Source: Epichloe hybrida (lineage: Eukaryota; Ascomycota; Sordariomycetes; Hypocreales; Clavicipitaceae). From it: 64,000 nucleotides of DNA. A program made the position numbers and the translations under genes. A model generated the notes under the pieces. That model was not told where the DNA came from. It saw nothing but the letters and a program-made list of their open reading frames with translations, and did no database searches. Below are positions 1-9,840 of this stretch, one piece after another. The stretch lies in NCBI GenBank assembly GCA_019022495.1, contig JAFEKR010000029.1, positions 789,891 to 853,890 of the forward strand, in the 5' to 3' direction. The first letter of the stretch is position 1; each line of letters opens with the position of its first letter.

Positions 1-244
1 ATAAGCTATTATAAGCTATTATAAGCTAGTATAAGCTAGTATAAGCTATTATATTATTAAAAAATTCAAAATACTACAAATACTACAAAATACTACAAAT
101 ACTACATGTAGTAGAAAAATTTCATTGTAGTGTAGTATGTAGTGTAGTGTAGTATGTAGTGTAGTGTAGTATGTAGTGTAGTGTAGTATACTACACTACA
201 CTACAAATACTACAAGATGTAGTGTAGTGTAGTATAAAGCTCTG
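1..244. repeat. Composite AT repeat, left copy
   Basis: It begins inside a 10-bp tandem array (unit close to ATAAGCTATT, positions 1-50). It passes through TACTACAAA-type repeats at about 70-110, then GTAGTGTAGT repeats at 126-188, and ends at the string AAAGCTCTG (236-244). The same order of blocks, ending in the same AAAGCTCTG, is seen again at 1113-1619. The two are therefore copies of one composite repeat. The left copy is cut by the window edge. Confidence 0.75.
172..205. repeat. Perfect 34-bp palindrome in the GTAGTG/CACTAC repeat
   Basis: Positions 172-188 are the exact reverse complement of 189-205, with no spacer. The motif is GTAGTGTAGTGTAGTA followed by its complement. It could extrude as a hairpin or cruciform. 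The opposite-facing TACTAC and GTAGTA blocks around it suggest a repeat grown by inverted duplication. Confidence 0.85.
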
Positions 245-426
245 GGCATGAGATCTACGAAGTCAAGTGGATTAACAGCAACGACAATCCGGCAGACGCG
301 ATAACTAAATCATTGCTAAATTTATTACTTTTCTCTTTAATTAATTTAAATAAATTAACGATTCGTGTTAAAGGATAGGTGAAGAGACCTATGATATTAG
401 GAGACAGGAGCTTAGGCAAGGACTGA
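241..426 (+). pseudogene. Ty1/copia-type RNase H C-terminal relic
   Basis: Reading from 241 in frame gives a peptide containing EVKWINSNDNPADAITKS (259-312), close to the conserved end of Ty1/copia RNase H (W-I-x-x-x-x-N-P-A-D-A-x-T-K). The same frame continues through NKLTIRVKG (349-375) to a TAG at 376, where copia elements usually have Trp in a G-W-V-x-R ending, and stops at 424. The upstream part is replaced by the AAAGCTCTG/GTAGTG repeat, so the element is truncated. The first 60 bases keep normal GC while the rest is AT-shifted. The family is inferred from motif memory. Confidence 0.75.
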
Positions 427-831
427 TAGATTAATTTAATTAACTAATACTATAATAGCTAATTAGAGCAGTGGATTCCTATTAAGGGATTTACTAGTGT
501 ATACTTTCCTTTAATCTGATTTTTATTACGTTTTTAAGCTCTTTAGCTATAAAGGAAAAAGAGAGATTACTAGTGTTAATTCCTTCGGATCTTTATTAGT
601 TTAATTATAGCTAAAGACTAGACTAATTGTGGGTCTAGCGCGATGCACGCGATGTGATTGGCTGCATTAATTCGCCACCCCCTTTTATGCCCCACATACG
701 GATTTCGCTTACTTTTCTAGCATCTAGACTTTCCCTCTCTTCTCCCTCTTTCCTAGCTAGCTAACTAACTATCATTGACTTCAATTATATAGGATTTATT
801 ACCTGCGCAGGACCTTGGTGCATCTAACAAT
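390..831 (+). other. Possible 3' flank or LTR of the copia relic
   Basis: This stretch directly follows the RNase H relic and has no coding potential. It contains a GC island at about 635-720 and ends near CACCTAACA-like sequence (GCATCTAACA, about 822-831) just before a trinucleotide array. Its position matches where a 3' LTR would lie. I could not find a second copy in the window to define LTR ends, so this is positional inference only. Confidence 0.25.
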
Positions 832-896
832 TACTACTACTACTACTATTATTACTATTATTACTATTATTACTATTATTACTATTATTATTATTT
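832..896. repeat. ACT/ATT trinucleotide microsatellite
   Basis: This is a run of TACTACTACT units passing into mixed TATTAC/TATTAT units over about 65 bp. It lies between the copia 3' flank and an AT-only stretch. Confidence 0.9.
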
Positions 897-1112
897 TAAA
901 AAATATAAGAAAGAAAAGTATTTCATTTTATTAATATATTTAAAAAGCTTAAAATACTAAGTAATTAAAAAGTATAGCTTTTTCTATAGTAATTTCCTTA
1001 TACTTATTTATATTTATATTTTAGTTACTTATTTACTATTTAATTTTAATTAAACTTTAACACTAATAATATTATAAGTTAATATAATTTATTATAATTA
1101 TATTTTATAAAT

Positions 1113-1484
1113 ATATTATAAGCTATTATAAGCTATTATAAGCTATTATAAGCTATTATAAGCTATTATAAGCTATTATAAGCTATTATAAGCTATTATA
1201 AGCTATTATAAGCTATTATAAGCTATTATAAGCTATTATAAGCTATTATAAGCTATTATAAGCTATTATAAGCTATTATAAGCTATTATAAGCTATTATA
1301 AGCTATTATAAGCTATTATAAGCTATTATAAGCTATTATAAGCTATTATAAGCTATTATAAGCTATTATAAGCTATTATAAGCTATTATAAGCTATTATA
1401 AGCTATTATAAGCTATTATAAGCTATTATAAGCTATTATAAGCTATTATAAGCTATTATAAGCTATTATAAGCTATTATAAGTA
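1113..1484. repeat. 10-bp satellite array, about 37 copies
   Basis: The 10-base unit TTATAAGCTA is repeated almost without change for about 370 bp. It is strikingly homogeneous compared with the decayed sequence around it, which suggests recent expansion or gene conversion after the mutation burst. The same unit forms the left edge of the window (1-50). Confidence 0.95.
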
Positions 1485-1619
1485 ATTATATTACTAAAAA
1501 TTACAAATACTACAAATACTACAAAATACTACATGTAGTGTAGTGTAGTAAAAAAATTCCCTTGTAGTGTAGTGTGTAGTGTAGTGTAGTATGTAGTGTA
1601 GTGTAGTGCAAAGCTCTGC
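1485..1619. repeat. TACTAC/GTAGTG block, right copy
   Basis: This follows the 10-bp array directly and repeats the layout of 51-244: TACTACAAA units, a short T-rich spacer, GTAGTGTAGTG units, then AAAGCTCTG at 1610-1618. It cuts into the integrase relic of the gypsy element, whose reading frame overlaps the last few bases (from 1607). Confidence 0.8.
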
Positions 1620-1675
1620 TTAGGAGTAATAGGTCCTAAGTAATCTATTACGACCAAAGCCTAGGGTTCTAATAT
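1607..1675 (-). pseudogene. Integrase N-terminal catalytic relic
   Basis: The minus-strand frame reads ALVVIDYLGPITPKQSFA (1660-1607), resembling the first catalytic Asp segment of retroviral-type integrases (hydrophobic-x-D-x-x-G-P-I). A TAG just upstream replaces an expected Trp. The domain is cut by the AAAGCTCTG/GTAGTG repeat, so the other catalytic residues are absent here. Confidence 0.6.
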
Positions 1676-2339
1676 TATTATGGTTTTCAGAGCGGATTAA
1701 GGTAATCTTATTCCTATTTACTAGTAGACTAGATAAGATTAGCAGTAAGATTCTATATCTCTTACTCTATCTAGCTAGAAATATTACCTATAAAGTTTTT
1801 ATATTATAATAGTTAGTCCAAAATAACCTATAGTGTTATAGGCTTATTAGAGTTTAATTAGAACTTCTTTAGAAAGTATATATTCTAATAGTAATTCATC
1901 TAGTTCTAAATAGTAGAGTTTTTATTCTAAGATTTAATATTTTAGCGCCTAACGCCAAATTAGTTTCTAATATTCAGCTAGGATTGTCTAGTAACTATAA
2001 ATAATCAAAGTCAAAATTTCTCTATACTATTTAGAGTTTAGCTATTCCTAAAGCTTAGTTCTTACTATCTCTAAGGTTTTATTATCTAATCTTTCGCCTT
2101 CTAGTATAATTATTTTACTTCTTATTAAAATCATCACTAGTTACTCTTATGTAGCTAGTGTTACATTAACGCCTATTTATCTCTTTACTTTATATAGATT
2201 AGACCTAAGTTCTTCTAGTAGTCATGACATCCTATCCATAATCTTTATAATCTTCATTATATTAGGTTAGTATATATATTTCATATTTAACTCTTAGAGA
2301 ATATTTACCTATTAAGTAACCTTCCTATAAACCTTAGAG

Positions 2340-2632
2340 AGATTCGCTATAGAATTAATAATTCCTTTGTAATCCGTGTACACCTTTAAAGGGTAAGGTA
2401 AACTATTCACTAGCTATTACGTCTCTTTTAACCTAATAATAATAGCTAACATTTCCTTCTTAGGTATTATATATTGTTTTTCAGCGTCCCCTAACCTATG
2501 AGATATCTATATAATAATTTATACCTTTAAGAAATTTAATTCTATTACGCTTATGCTAGGATTAGTGTCTTCTAGCTAAAATAGAACTCCTCTAGTACCT
2601 ATGTCTAAAGCATCTATTACTAAATAAAACTA
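2340..2632 (-). pseudogene. RNase H relic of the gypsy element
   Basis: The minus-strand frame begins FYLVIDALDIGTRGVLF (2630-2580), which corresponds to the D-A-S-x-x-G-x-G-G-V-L start of Ty3/gypsy RNase H. It continues through AEKQY...KKEMLAI (the conserved E-x-x-Y, E-x-L-A-I segment) to LKVYTDYKGIINSIANL (about 2392-2342), matching the V-Y-T-D-H-K motif with His changed to Tyr. Interrupting stops are TAG or TAA at Gln-like positions. Confidence 0.85.
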
Positions 2633-2987
2633 TATCCCTAGCTAGGCCCTAAAAGTAGTATTTACCTAAATACTATAGCAGATTTATAGTAAAGCATCTT
2701 AAGCCTCTTATATCTATTTAGGGTTCTCTTTTAGGACTTCTACCCTCTAGACTAATAGCTTCCTTAATTTAGTAACCTTCTAAATGTCTTAGAAAAAGAC
2801 CTTCTTAATTATTAGCACTAGGTCTAATCTCCCTAGAATAAACTTCCGTAGGAATGGCATTAGATATATTAAGACTAAGATTTCATTCTAAGTTTTCAGG
2901 GGTCTTTATTTAAAATATTTCTCTAGGTTAGCAAATCTTTTATGATGTTTCCTTGCTAGTTTAATCTTCTTATCTTTTAATAAGTAT

Positions 2988-3395
2988 TTAACATAGTTTA
3001 CGCTAGACGTAAAAAGGGTGGTCTTACATTTACTTAGTCTAATCAGAGCCTAAGTAACTTATAGGAAGTATTATTTCTATAGAAAGTTAAAGTAATTCTC
3101 CTATATTTCAGAGCCTAAGTAGTAGTTATTTATATAAATAGAGAATAATATTTATATATCCTTTATATATCCTAGTATTAATTCGCTTTCTATTCTATTT
3201 TTAAAGAATAAGTATCTAAAGGTTATGTCTCTAAACCTAGCGTAACTTGCTAGTAATCCTATTAAGCCCTAGGCTATGTTATTATAATAATATATTCTAT
3301 TTAGCCCTGAAAAGGCTATCTTATATTTATTAGGTAGGTAAATCCTAATTACCTAGAACCTATTTAACGCGTCCGCTTAGGAGAATATTATTAAT
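2988..3395 (-). pseudogene. Reverse transcriptase relic of the gypsy element
   Basis: The frame runs IFS*ADALNRF at about 3390, through KYKIAFSGLN and a decayed equivalent of the M-P-F-G-L-x-N-A-P-A box (A*GLIGLLASYARF), then GYIKDI*ILFS at the place of the Y-L-D-D-I-L-I-Y-S catalytic box. It ends with CKTTLFTSSVNYV near 2990, matching the K-C-x-F-x-x-x-x-V-x-Y-L-G segment. The frame is the same as the RNase H relic downstream. Confidence 0.8.
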
Positions 3396-3879
3396 TTTCT
3401 ATAATAAACTAAATCTAAATCTACTTCTATATTATAGCATAGGTAAGCTATCTTAATAGTCTTGCTATTTATGTTATAATAGTTATATACTACTTAAAAC
3501 ACCTTTAGAGTTTTAGGAGCGAAAATCATTAGTGCCACCTATTCTAATAGTCCTTAATAAATAATACTTGCTTTCTTTATAGCTAGAAACACTTTCTTTA
3601 TAAACTTATAATATAGTCTAGAGTACTAATATTACTTCCTCTTCCCTAGTTAGGCATTTAGAATTAAAGGGATATAATATTATAGTAAGTTAGTTATGTA
3701 AATATCCTTAAGTCTCTTAATAAAATATTCTCTGTAGGTATAATATAACCTTATAATTATTATCTATTATTTAGCAGTCCTTATATAGTCTCTAAGGATA
3801 ATATTAGACTAATTAAACCATAAAACTATGGTTTTAGTTAGGGAGTTAGATAATAGTTAATTTATATGTAGATTTTAAT

Positions 3880-4503
3880 ATCTTAAGGGGTAGCCCTTAA
3901 TTTCCGGATTTCCTATATAAATATTTAATTTAGGCTATCCCACACTATCCTAGGTTACTATCTCCTTATCTAGGTCGCGAACTAGTGTATAACCTACGCG
4001 ATTTAACTATAACACTAAGTCCGTATAGTAGTTATTACTATCCCTAGTTTTATTAACTAATTCTTTAATTTAGTTATTTATATAGTAATTTCTGATTTTT
4101 AAGGGGGAGGCCTTGATTTCTTTATTTCCTATATAAATTAGTCCTTAGTTATATCTAAGTATGTCTATCTTTAAACACTAGTCTTTATCCCTATCTAAGT
4201 GTTATAAATACTATAGCCTAACCTTAGTTTCTCTAGGTAAACCTAGATTATTAGTATTTATATAGTGTTTTCTATTTCCTAAGGGGTAAACCTTAATTTC
4301 TAATTTTCCTATATAAATTAAGTGGTTACTATGTCCTAGCGCGTCTGCCCCTAGTTCTTGCTCTATTAGAACGCTTAACTCCTATGTATTATGTATCCTA
4401 AGTTCTGTTTCTTAGACTAAGACCTAATTTTTATTCTTTAGGTAGTAATTCTTACTTTATAAGGGGGTACCCTTAATTTTTAACTTTCCTATATAAATTA
4501 GGA
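3880..4503 (-). repeat. Four-copy ~60-codon tandem module inside the dead pol frame
   Basis: Each copy starts with a version of LIYIGKLEIK and continues through a PL motif to a Tyr/Asn-rich segment. Copies start at 4501, 4321, 4141 and 3925 on the minus strand. The spacings are 180, 180 and 216 nt, all multiples of three, and all copies lie in the RT/RNase H frame. Internal stops are TAA or TAG at Gln-like positions. I do not recognise the module. Its position between gag and the reverse transcriptase suggests it belongs to the polyprotein, near where a protease would be. Confidence 0.75.
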
Positions 4504-6801
4504 CTTCCTTATATCTAGAGGTGTTTTCTATAGGTTTCTCCTATCCTTTCCTAATACTATAGGAGTCTTTTAGTATTTTAAATAAATTAAGTTTATTATA
4601 CCTATCTAATTCCTATCCTTTAGCTAGGTTAGGCCTTATAGATTCTTTAAATTTCTCCTTATTTATTTCTTCCTCTTCTAATTCTTTAGGATTATCCTTT
4701 ATTATATCTTCCTATAATAATCCTAGTTCTTTATAATAGTTCTTATTAACTTATACTCTTACTAGGTTCTATTTAATAAAACTATAGTTTATACTTACTA
4801 CTAATTTCTTTTCTTATAAAGTCTTATAGAAATTAGTCTAACTCTATGTAATTATCTAGTATATTAATATAGGTTTTAGTTAATTAAGGCTAGAGTAATA
4901 AGAGGTGAATAATTTAATTTCTATCTTAGGGTTTAACATAAGGATTAATTTATCTATAATAATATTCTATAGTGGTTTCTAGATAACTATAGTAGTAAAC
5001 TTTAACTCTAGTTTATAGGTAAGAACTCGTTTATTAGTTGTTTTTACTATATTATCTAGGCTAGAACTATATAAGCTATCTATCTTACTTCTAACCTTAT
5101 TTATAGTAATATTATTCTTCCTATTAATACTTCCCTTAGTTCTCCTATTTTCTTAATATACCTTTCTTCTATACTTTATTCCCTAAGTATTCTCCACTAG
5201 TATTTCTTTAAAACTTATTATTCTAATCTTATCTAGTAATAGTAAATTATAAACATATAAATAACCGCTAGTATCTTTATTATCCGTGATTCTTAGTTTT
5301 CTAATCCCTAGTTTTTTACTTTATTAAATACCTTACTATTTAATCCCCTTAGGATTTCCTTAACCTTCTCTAGGATTTCTTAGTTATTCTCTATAAACTC
5401 TATAATTTTATCTAGTCCTATTCTCTATAGAAGCTAGGCACATGGATTAGATTATTAGAATAGGTCTAGGCATAGGTATATTAGGAGTGTTTATATTTTG
5501 CCCTTAGTACTTGTAATTATGATTTTCTCTAGCCTATAATATTTAATAGTATTTATTCTTTATAACCAAACCTTTCCTAATAATATATCCTAATCTTATT
5601 AAGCTAGTATTATATAGTATTTAGCTAGAGCTAAGATTTCCCTAGCTATAATCTAGAGGTAAGCATAGTAGGAGATTAGTTAACACACATTATTTGCTAT
5701 CTTAATAAATCTTAATTTATAAAGTTAGACTAAAGGGATTCCATACCTCTTTAGGTAATTTATATTTACTAGTTCCACGCTTAAGCTACTATTAAGCAAA
5801 GCTAAGTCACACTAAATACCCTTAATATATATTATAATATATCCTAGGGTTATTAGTACTTCGCTATCTAGCCTAGTAATATTATTCTATATAATTATAG
5901 TGTTTGTTAACCCTAGGGATCTATAGGCTACTATTTCTAGACCTATTATTCCCTTATATAGCTCTAAGAGATAAGAGATAATTACTTTAGCTCTATTACC
6001 CTTTAACTTTTATTAGCATTATATTAAGTAACTTAGTTATTAGCGGATAATTAGGGCTATCTAGAGGAGTTATAAAACACGAATAGATACTATAGTTTTA
6101 CTTAGTTATTTTCCTAGGTTAAATAGTAAAACTTTATATTCTTCTATAGCCTAAATATTCTCTAAGGCTAATCTTTAGTAGGGTTAAGGGTTTAAGGTAG
6201 TATTATTTATTTCTACCTCCCTTAGTTATATAGTTACTATAGGTATAGTAGGTTTCTAGGGATTTACTATACTTTTATCTAGATATAGACGTAAGGTAGG
6301 AAGTAATCTTTAAAACTCCTTAGAGCTTATTTCCTAGAGTAGTAAACATATACTTAGACTAGGATTCCTACTATCCTATAGAGTTTTATCTAAGTTAAGG
6401 ATTTCTTTAATTTATTCTATTAGTAAGTCTCCTAAAGTATTCCTAGGTTTAGTAAATAATTTAATAATTCTCTTAGCTAGTCCTCTAGTAAATACTAGCT
6501 TATTTACTTTTTCTTTTCCCTTTACTATAGTAGTAATATTAGCGTAACCTATCTTATTTTCTTCCTAGATATAACTTAGAGGTTAATAGTTTAAGGATAA
6601 TACTATAGGTAATTAAATCTTAGTATTAGTAATATAGCCTTAGGGGGGGATTAGTTAACTTATTTCTATAGTACTAATAAAGTTTATTTAGTTTTTATTA
6701 TCTAGTTCCCTCCTGTAATCCTTTTTTATCTAGTAATTATTATAGTTCTATTAATCTTAGTGCCTTTTAAAGTCTTCTATTAAGTATCTATCCTTCTATA
6801 T

Positions 6802-7745
6802 ATAACTATATCCTATATATCCTTATTCTTTATATAAGAAGCACTAGAAGAAATTAAGGTCTCTCTAGGTATCTCTTTAGGGATCTCTCTAAGGAAATAT
6901 ACTAGTTATATTTCCTACTAGTCTTATAGAGGCTTAGATTTGCTTATTTATATTATATCTCGCTTAGTTATACTAGCTTGTAGTCTAATTTATATTACTA
7001 GCGCCTTAGGCTCTAAATGCTTTAAGTTATTTTACTAGTTTTACTATCTATTTAAAGGCTTGCTTTTCTCTTTTTAACTATTCTTCTATCTATCTCTAGA
7101 GGGGAGCTATACCTAGCGTTAAGGTTTCCTTATTAGATAGTTATAATATCTTTTCAGAGGCTAATAAATAGTATTTATATAGAAATAACTTTAAGTTAGA
7201 TATTATTAAGTCCTTTAAAGCTATACTATTTATCTATTTATTTAATGTGAATAGATAATCTAATACCCTTTCTTATAGTTAGGCGTTTACTTCTCTATTT
7301 ACTAGATAGGTAATAAAGTTTATAAATAAAACTTATTAAGTACTAGATTTTATCTTAGAAGCTAAATACTTAGCTTATTAAATATAAGTATTTAGTATCT
7401 CTCCTAGTTCTTATGTAAAACTATATACCTCTCTTTACGTAGAAATCTTAATAAAAGGATCTAGCTTCTTAAACTTTTCTAAGAACTTCTTAGCTATATT
7501 CTTCTATATCTAGTTTTTATACTCTAAGTCTTTATACTAGGCTACTACTTTCCTATATAAACCTTAGATAAAAGTAAAACGCGTAAAGGTATTAATATAT
7601 TCTTTTAGGGCTTAGGCTATCGTGGCCATTATTTTGTAATGTTTTATATATTCTTTAGCTAGTCTATCCCTTAGTAAGCTAGAAAAGGTAATTCCTCCCC
7701 TTACTATTAGGTTTATTAGGAAAAAAGGACTACCTATAGTGCCTA
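6802..7745 (-). pseudogene. gag relic with a mutated CCHC zinc knuckle
   Basis: The frame from about 7,745 includes LLRDRLAKEYIKHYKIMATI, then charged helical sequence with TAA or TAG at Gln-like sites (for example RKVVA*YKDLEYKN). It ends at 6843-6802 with CFLYKE*GYIGYSY. That spacing is exactly CX2CX4HX4C, but Cys2, His and Cys3 have all become Tyr (TGY or CAY to TAY). This is a retrotransposon Gag nucleocapsid knuckle disabled by transitions. Confidence 0.8.
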
Positions 7746-9840
7746 TCTATCTAGTTTCGCTAGGATTAGTAATATTATATAATTATAAAGATAAAGAGGG
7801 GATAAGCATTATAATTTTATTTAGTTAGGGGGACTATTCTAGGGGGTGCTTAGGGCTTAGGATAAATTCTAATAAAAATCTATTACCCTACTCTAATTCT
7901 AAGCTTAGGACTAACTCTTCCTAAGTTCTAGCGTCTAACTCTATAGAAAAAGGTCCTAGCATAAAGTGTTCAAGCTAGAGGGTGTTATTTTAAGGGGTTA
8001 GTAATTTAGTAATTCTTTAAGATCCTTTAGTGCCCCCCTAAGTCTAGTGATTTACCTAGCTAGATTAATTACTAATTGTGATTATGTTAATAATATATCT
8101 GATTTCTTAAATAAAGGTAAATAGGATAGATTATTAGGTAGTAGGAATTAGGTGTTAAGGTTTTAGGCTTTTAGGATTTTTAGACTCTTTAAACCTTATT
8201 ATAATAAAGTTTTTAAGAGTAAAAGTTAGGGGGTGAGCATAGAACTCCAAAACATTAATTATATTTGCCTAGCTAGAAGAGAATAAGAAGGAAAATAAAA
8301 TCATTCTCCCTCTATCCTAAAATAAAAACATTCCTCCCTCTCCTAATAACTCCTTTCTCTATAACTTAAGCAAATTCCTAATATAAGCATAGTACGCTAA
8401 AAGCTTTTCGCACAGTGCTATCTAACTAGAAGATTGGATTAGCGAATAAGTGGACCTAAAAGTGGGTTATAAGTGGGGTAGTAGTCCGTGCTTCATACCT
8501 CTAATTATAGTAGTGTAATTATCTTAAAAACCTAGGTTTTTAAAGTTAAGAGGCACCTTAGTTAGTTCCCTAAGGCATAAAGTTTAACCCCTAGTTTACA
8601 TTCTATCCTATATACCTATCTAAGTGTCTTACACTATAATACTAGGTAAATATTACTACTTCTTTATACACCCCTTATATTAGTATATTATCTCTAGCTA
8701 GTCTAGTAGTAAATCCTATAAGTAGTTTCTTTAATTAATAGCTCTTTTCTAGAGCTTCTTTAATTATTAAGTTTAAGGTTCTTATTATATTATATTTACT
8801 TAGAAATATCTGCCTTTACCTATAGAGTGTAGATTCTTTATACTACTAAGTATAGAAATATCCATTCCTATACTAGAGTTTTACTATTTAGGTTAAATTC
8901 TAAGGTCTAAAAATTCCTTAAGGTTTTGCCTAATATCTAGTGTTATTTACCTCTAGTTTAAGTAAAGTATTACTATGCCTAATTTACTAAGTATAAAAAT
9001 AATACTTCCTATAGTTAGATTCCTTAGTTTAAGTGTAGCTTATAAGGCTCCTTAATTTAATAAGTTCTAATACTTTATCTATTAGTATCTAACCTTAGTT
9101 AATCCTCACCCACGTAGAACTATAACTATTCATAATCTTAAGTGCTAGTATTATACTAGGTTTATGCTATAGTGTTTTTATTAATTCTTCCTTATTTATT
9201 TCTCTATAGCTTTATTATAGATTAAACTTCTAACCTATTCTTTTCCTATGCTATAAATTCTTCGCTTTATTATTATAAGTTAACTTCCTATTATAATCAT
9301 TATTTATTACTATCTCTAATATAATTTACTTCCTATTATCCTATTCTAGGTATTCTAGGATCTTATTAAATAATTCTTTGTAAGTTTTACATAGCCCTAT
9401 AGTTCTATACCTATCTTATTAAGTCCTATAGTCCTTAATATTCTTACCTTATTAAATAGTAGTGTTTTCTAACTATAGCTAAAGGATTTTCTTAATTATA
9501 GTAATAACTATAGCTATACTCTAATTATTATCTTTCTTTAGTTCTAACTATAGTTATATTCTAATTTAATTTCTCTTTATTTCTAAACTTAGTTATACTC
9601 TATAAGAGTTTTATAATCCCCTTTTCCTTCTAGTCTAAGTATTATTTATTATTTATTTAGTCTAGTAACGCTATAGAAGTACTTTATTAGAGAATCTCTA
9701 ATATTAGAATATTTAATTATAGTAATAATTTAGTTAAGCAAAGGAATAATTAAAGGTCCTAGTCTTATTACTATAAAGTAGTACTAAAATTAAGTAGGAT
9801 AATGTAGGTTGTATTATTCAGTTATCTAGCTACTAGGTTC
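7746..9840. other. Decayed AT-rich sequence, no assigned content
   Basis: This continues the same AT-shifted composition as the gypsy relic, upstream of its gag. A GC-richer patch at about 8,400-8,500 could be part of an LTR, but no direct repeat partner was found. No gene, RNA or recognisable protein relic is seen. Confidence 0.6.

Larger units (their letters stand above)
1607..7745 (-). mobile_element. RIP-decayed Ty3/gypsy-type retrotransposon
   Basis: On the minus strand the order is gag (7,745-6,802), a pol region with repeats (about 5,100-3,850), reverse transcriptase (3,395-2,988), RNase H (2,632-2,340) and the start of integrase (1,675-1,607). RT-RH-IN order defines the Ty3/gypsy class. 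RT, RNase H, integrase and the internal repeats are all in one frame. Gag codons lie in another frame, offset so that pol would be entered by a -1 shift. In the stretches translated, stops are TAA or TAG and no indel is needed. The 3' end is lost into the satellite/palindrome repeat. No LTRs were identified; a 5' LTR would be expected between 7,750 and about 8,600. Confidence 0.85.
1..9840. other. AT-rich, gene-free block with RIP-type decay
   Basis: Base composition is strongly A+T, CA/TG-containing codons are scarce, and no open frame of 60 codons exists on either strand until about 9,976. Retroelement relics in it carry TAA or TAG where Gln (CAA/CAG) is expected and TAT where Cys or His is expected, which is the footprint of C-to-T change on one strand and G-to-A on the other. 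Small islands keep normal GC (for example 241-300 and 640-720). The switch to genic composition is abrupt at about 9,840. This is typical of RIP-affected heterochromatin in filamentous ascomycetes. A centromeric or subtelomeric position is possible but cannot be told from this window. Confidence 0.9.

Noticed and set aside
1485..1619. CRISPR-like spaced repeats.
   Set aside because: The repeats are simple TACTAC/GTAGTG runs without unique spacers, in a eukaryotic genome.
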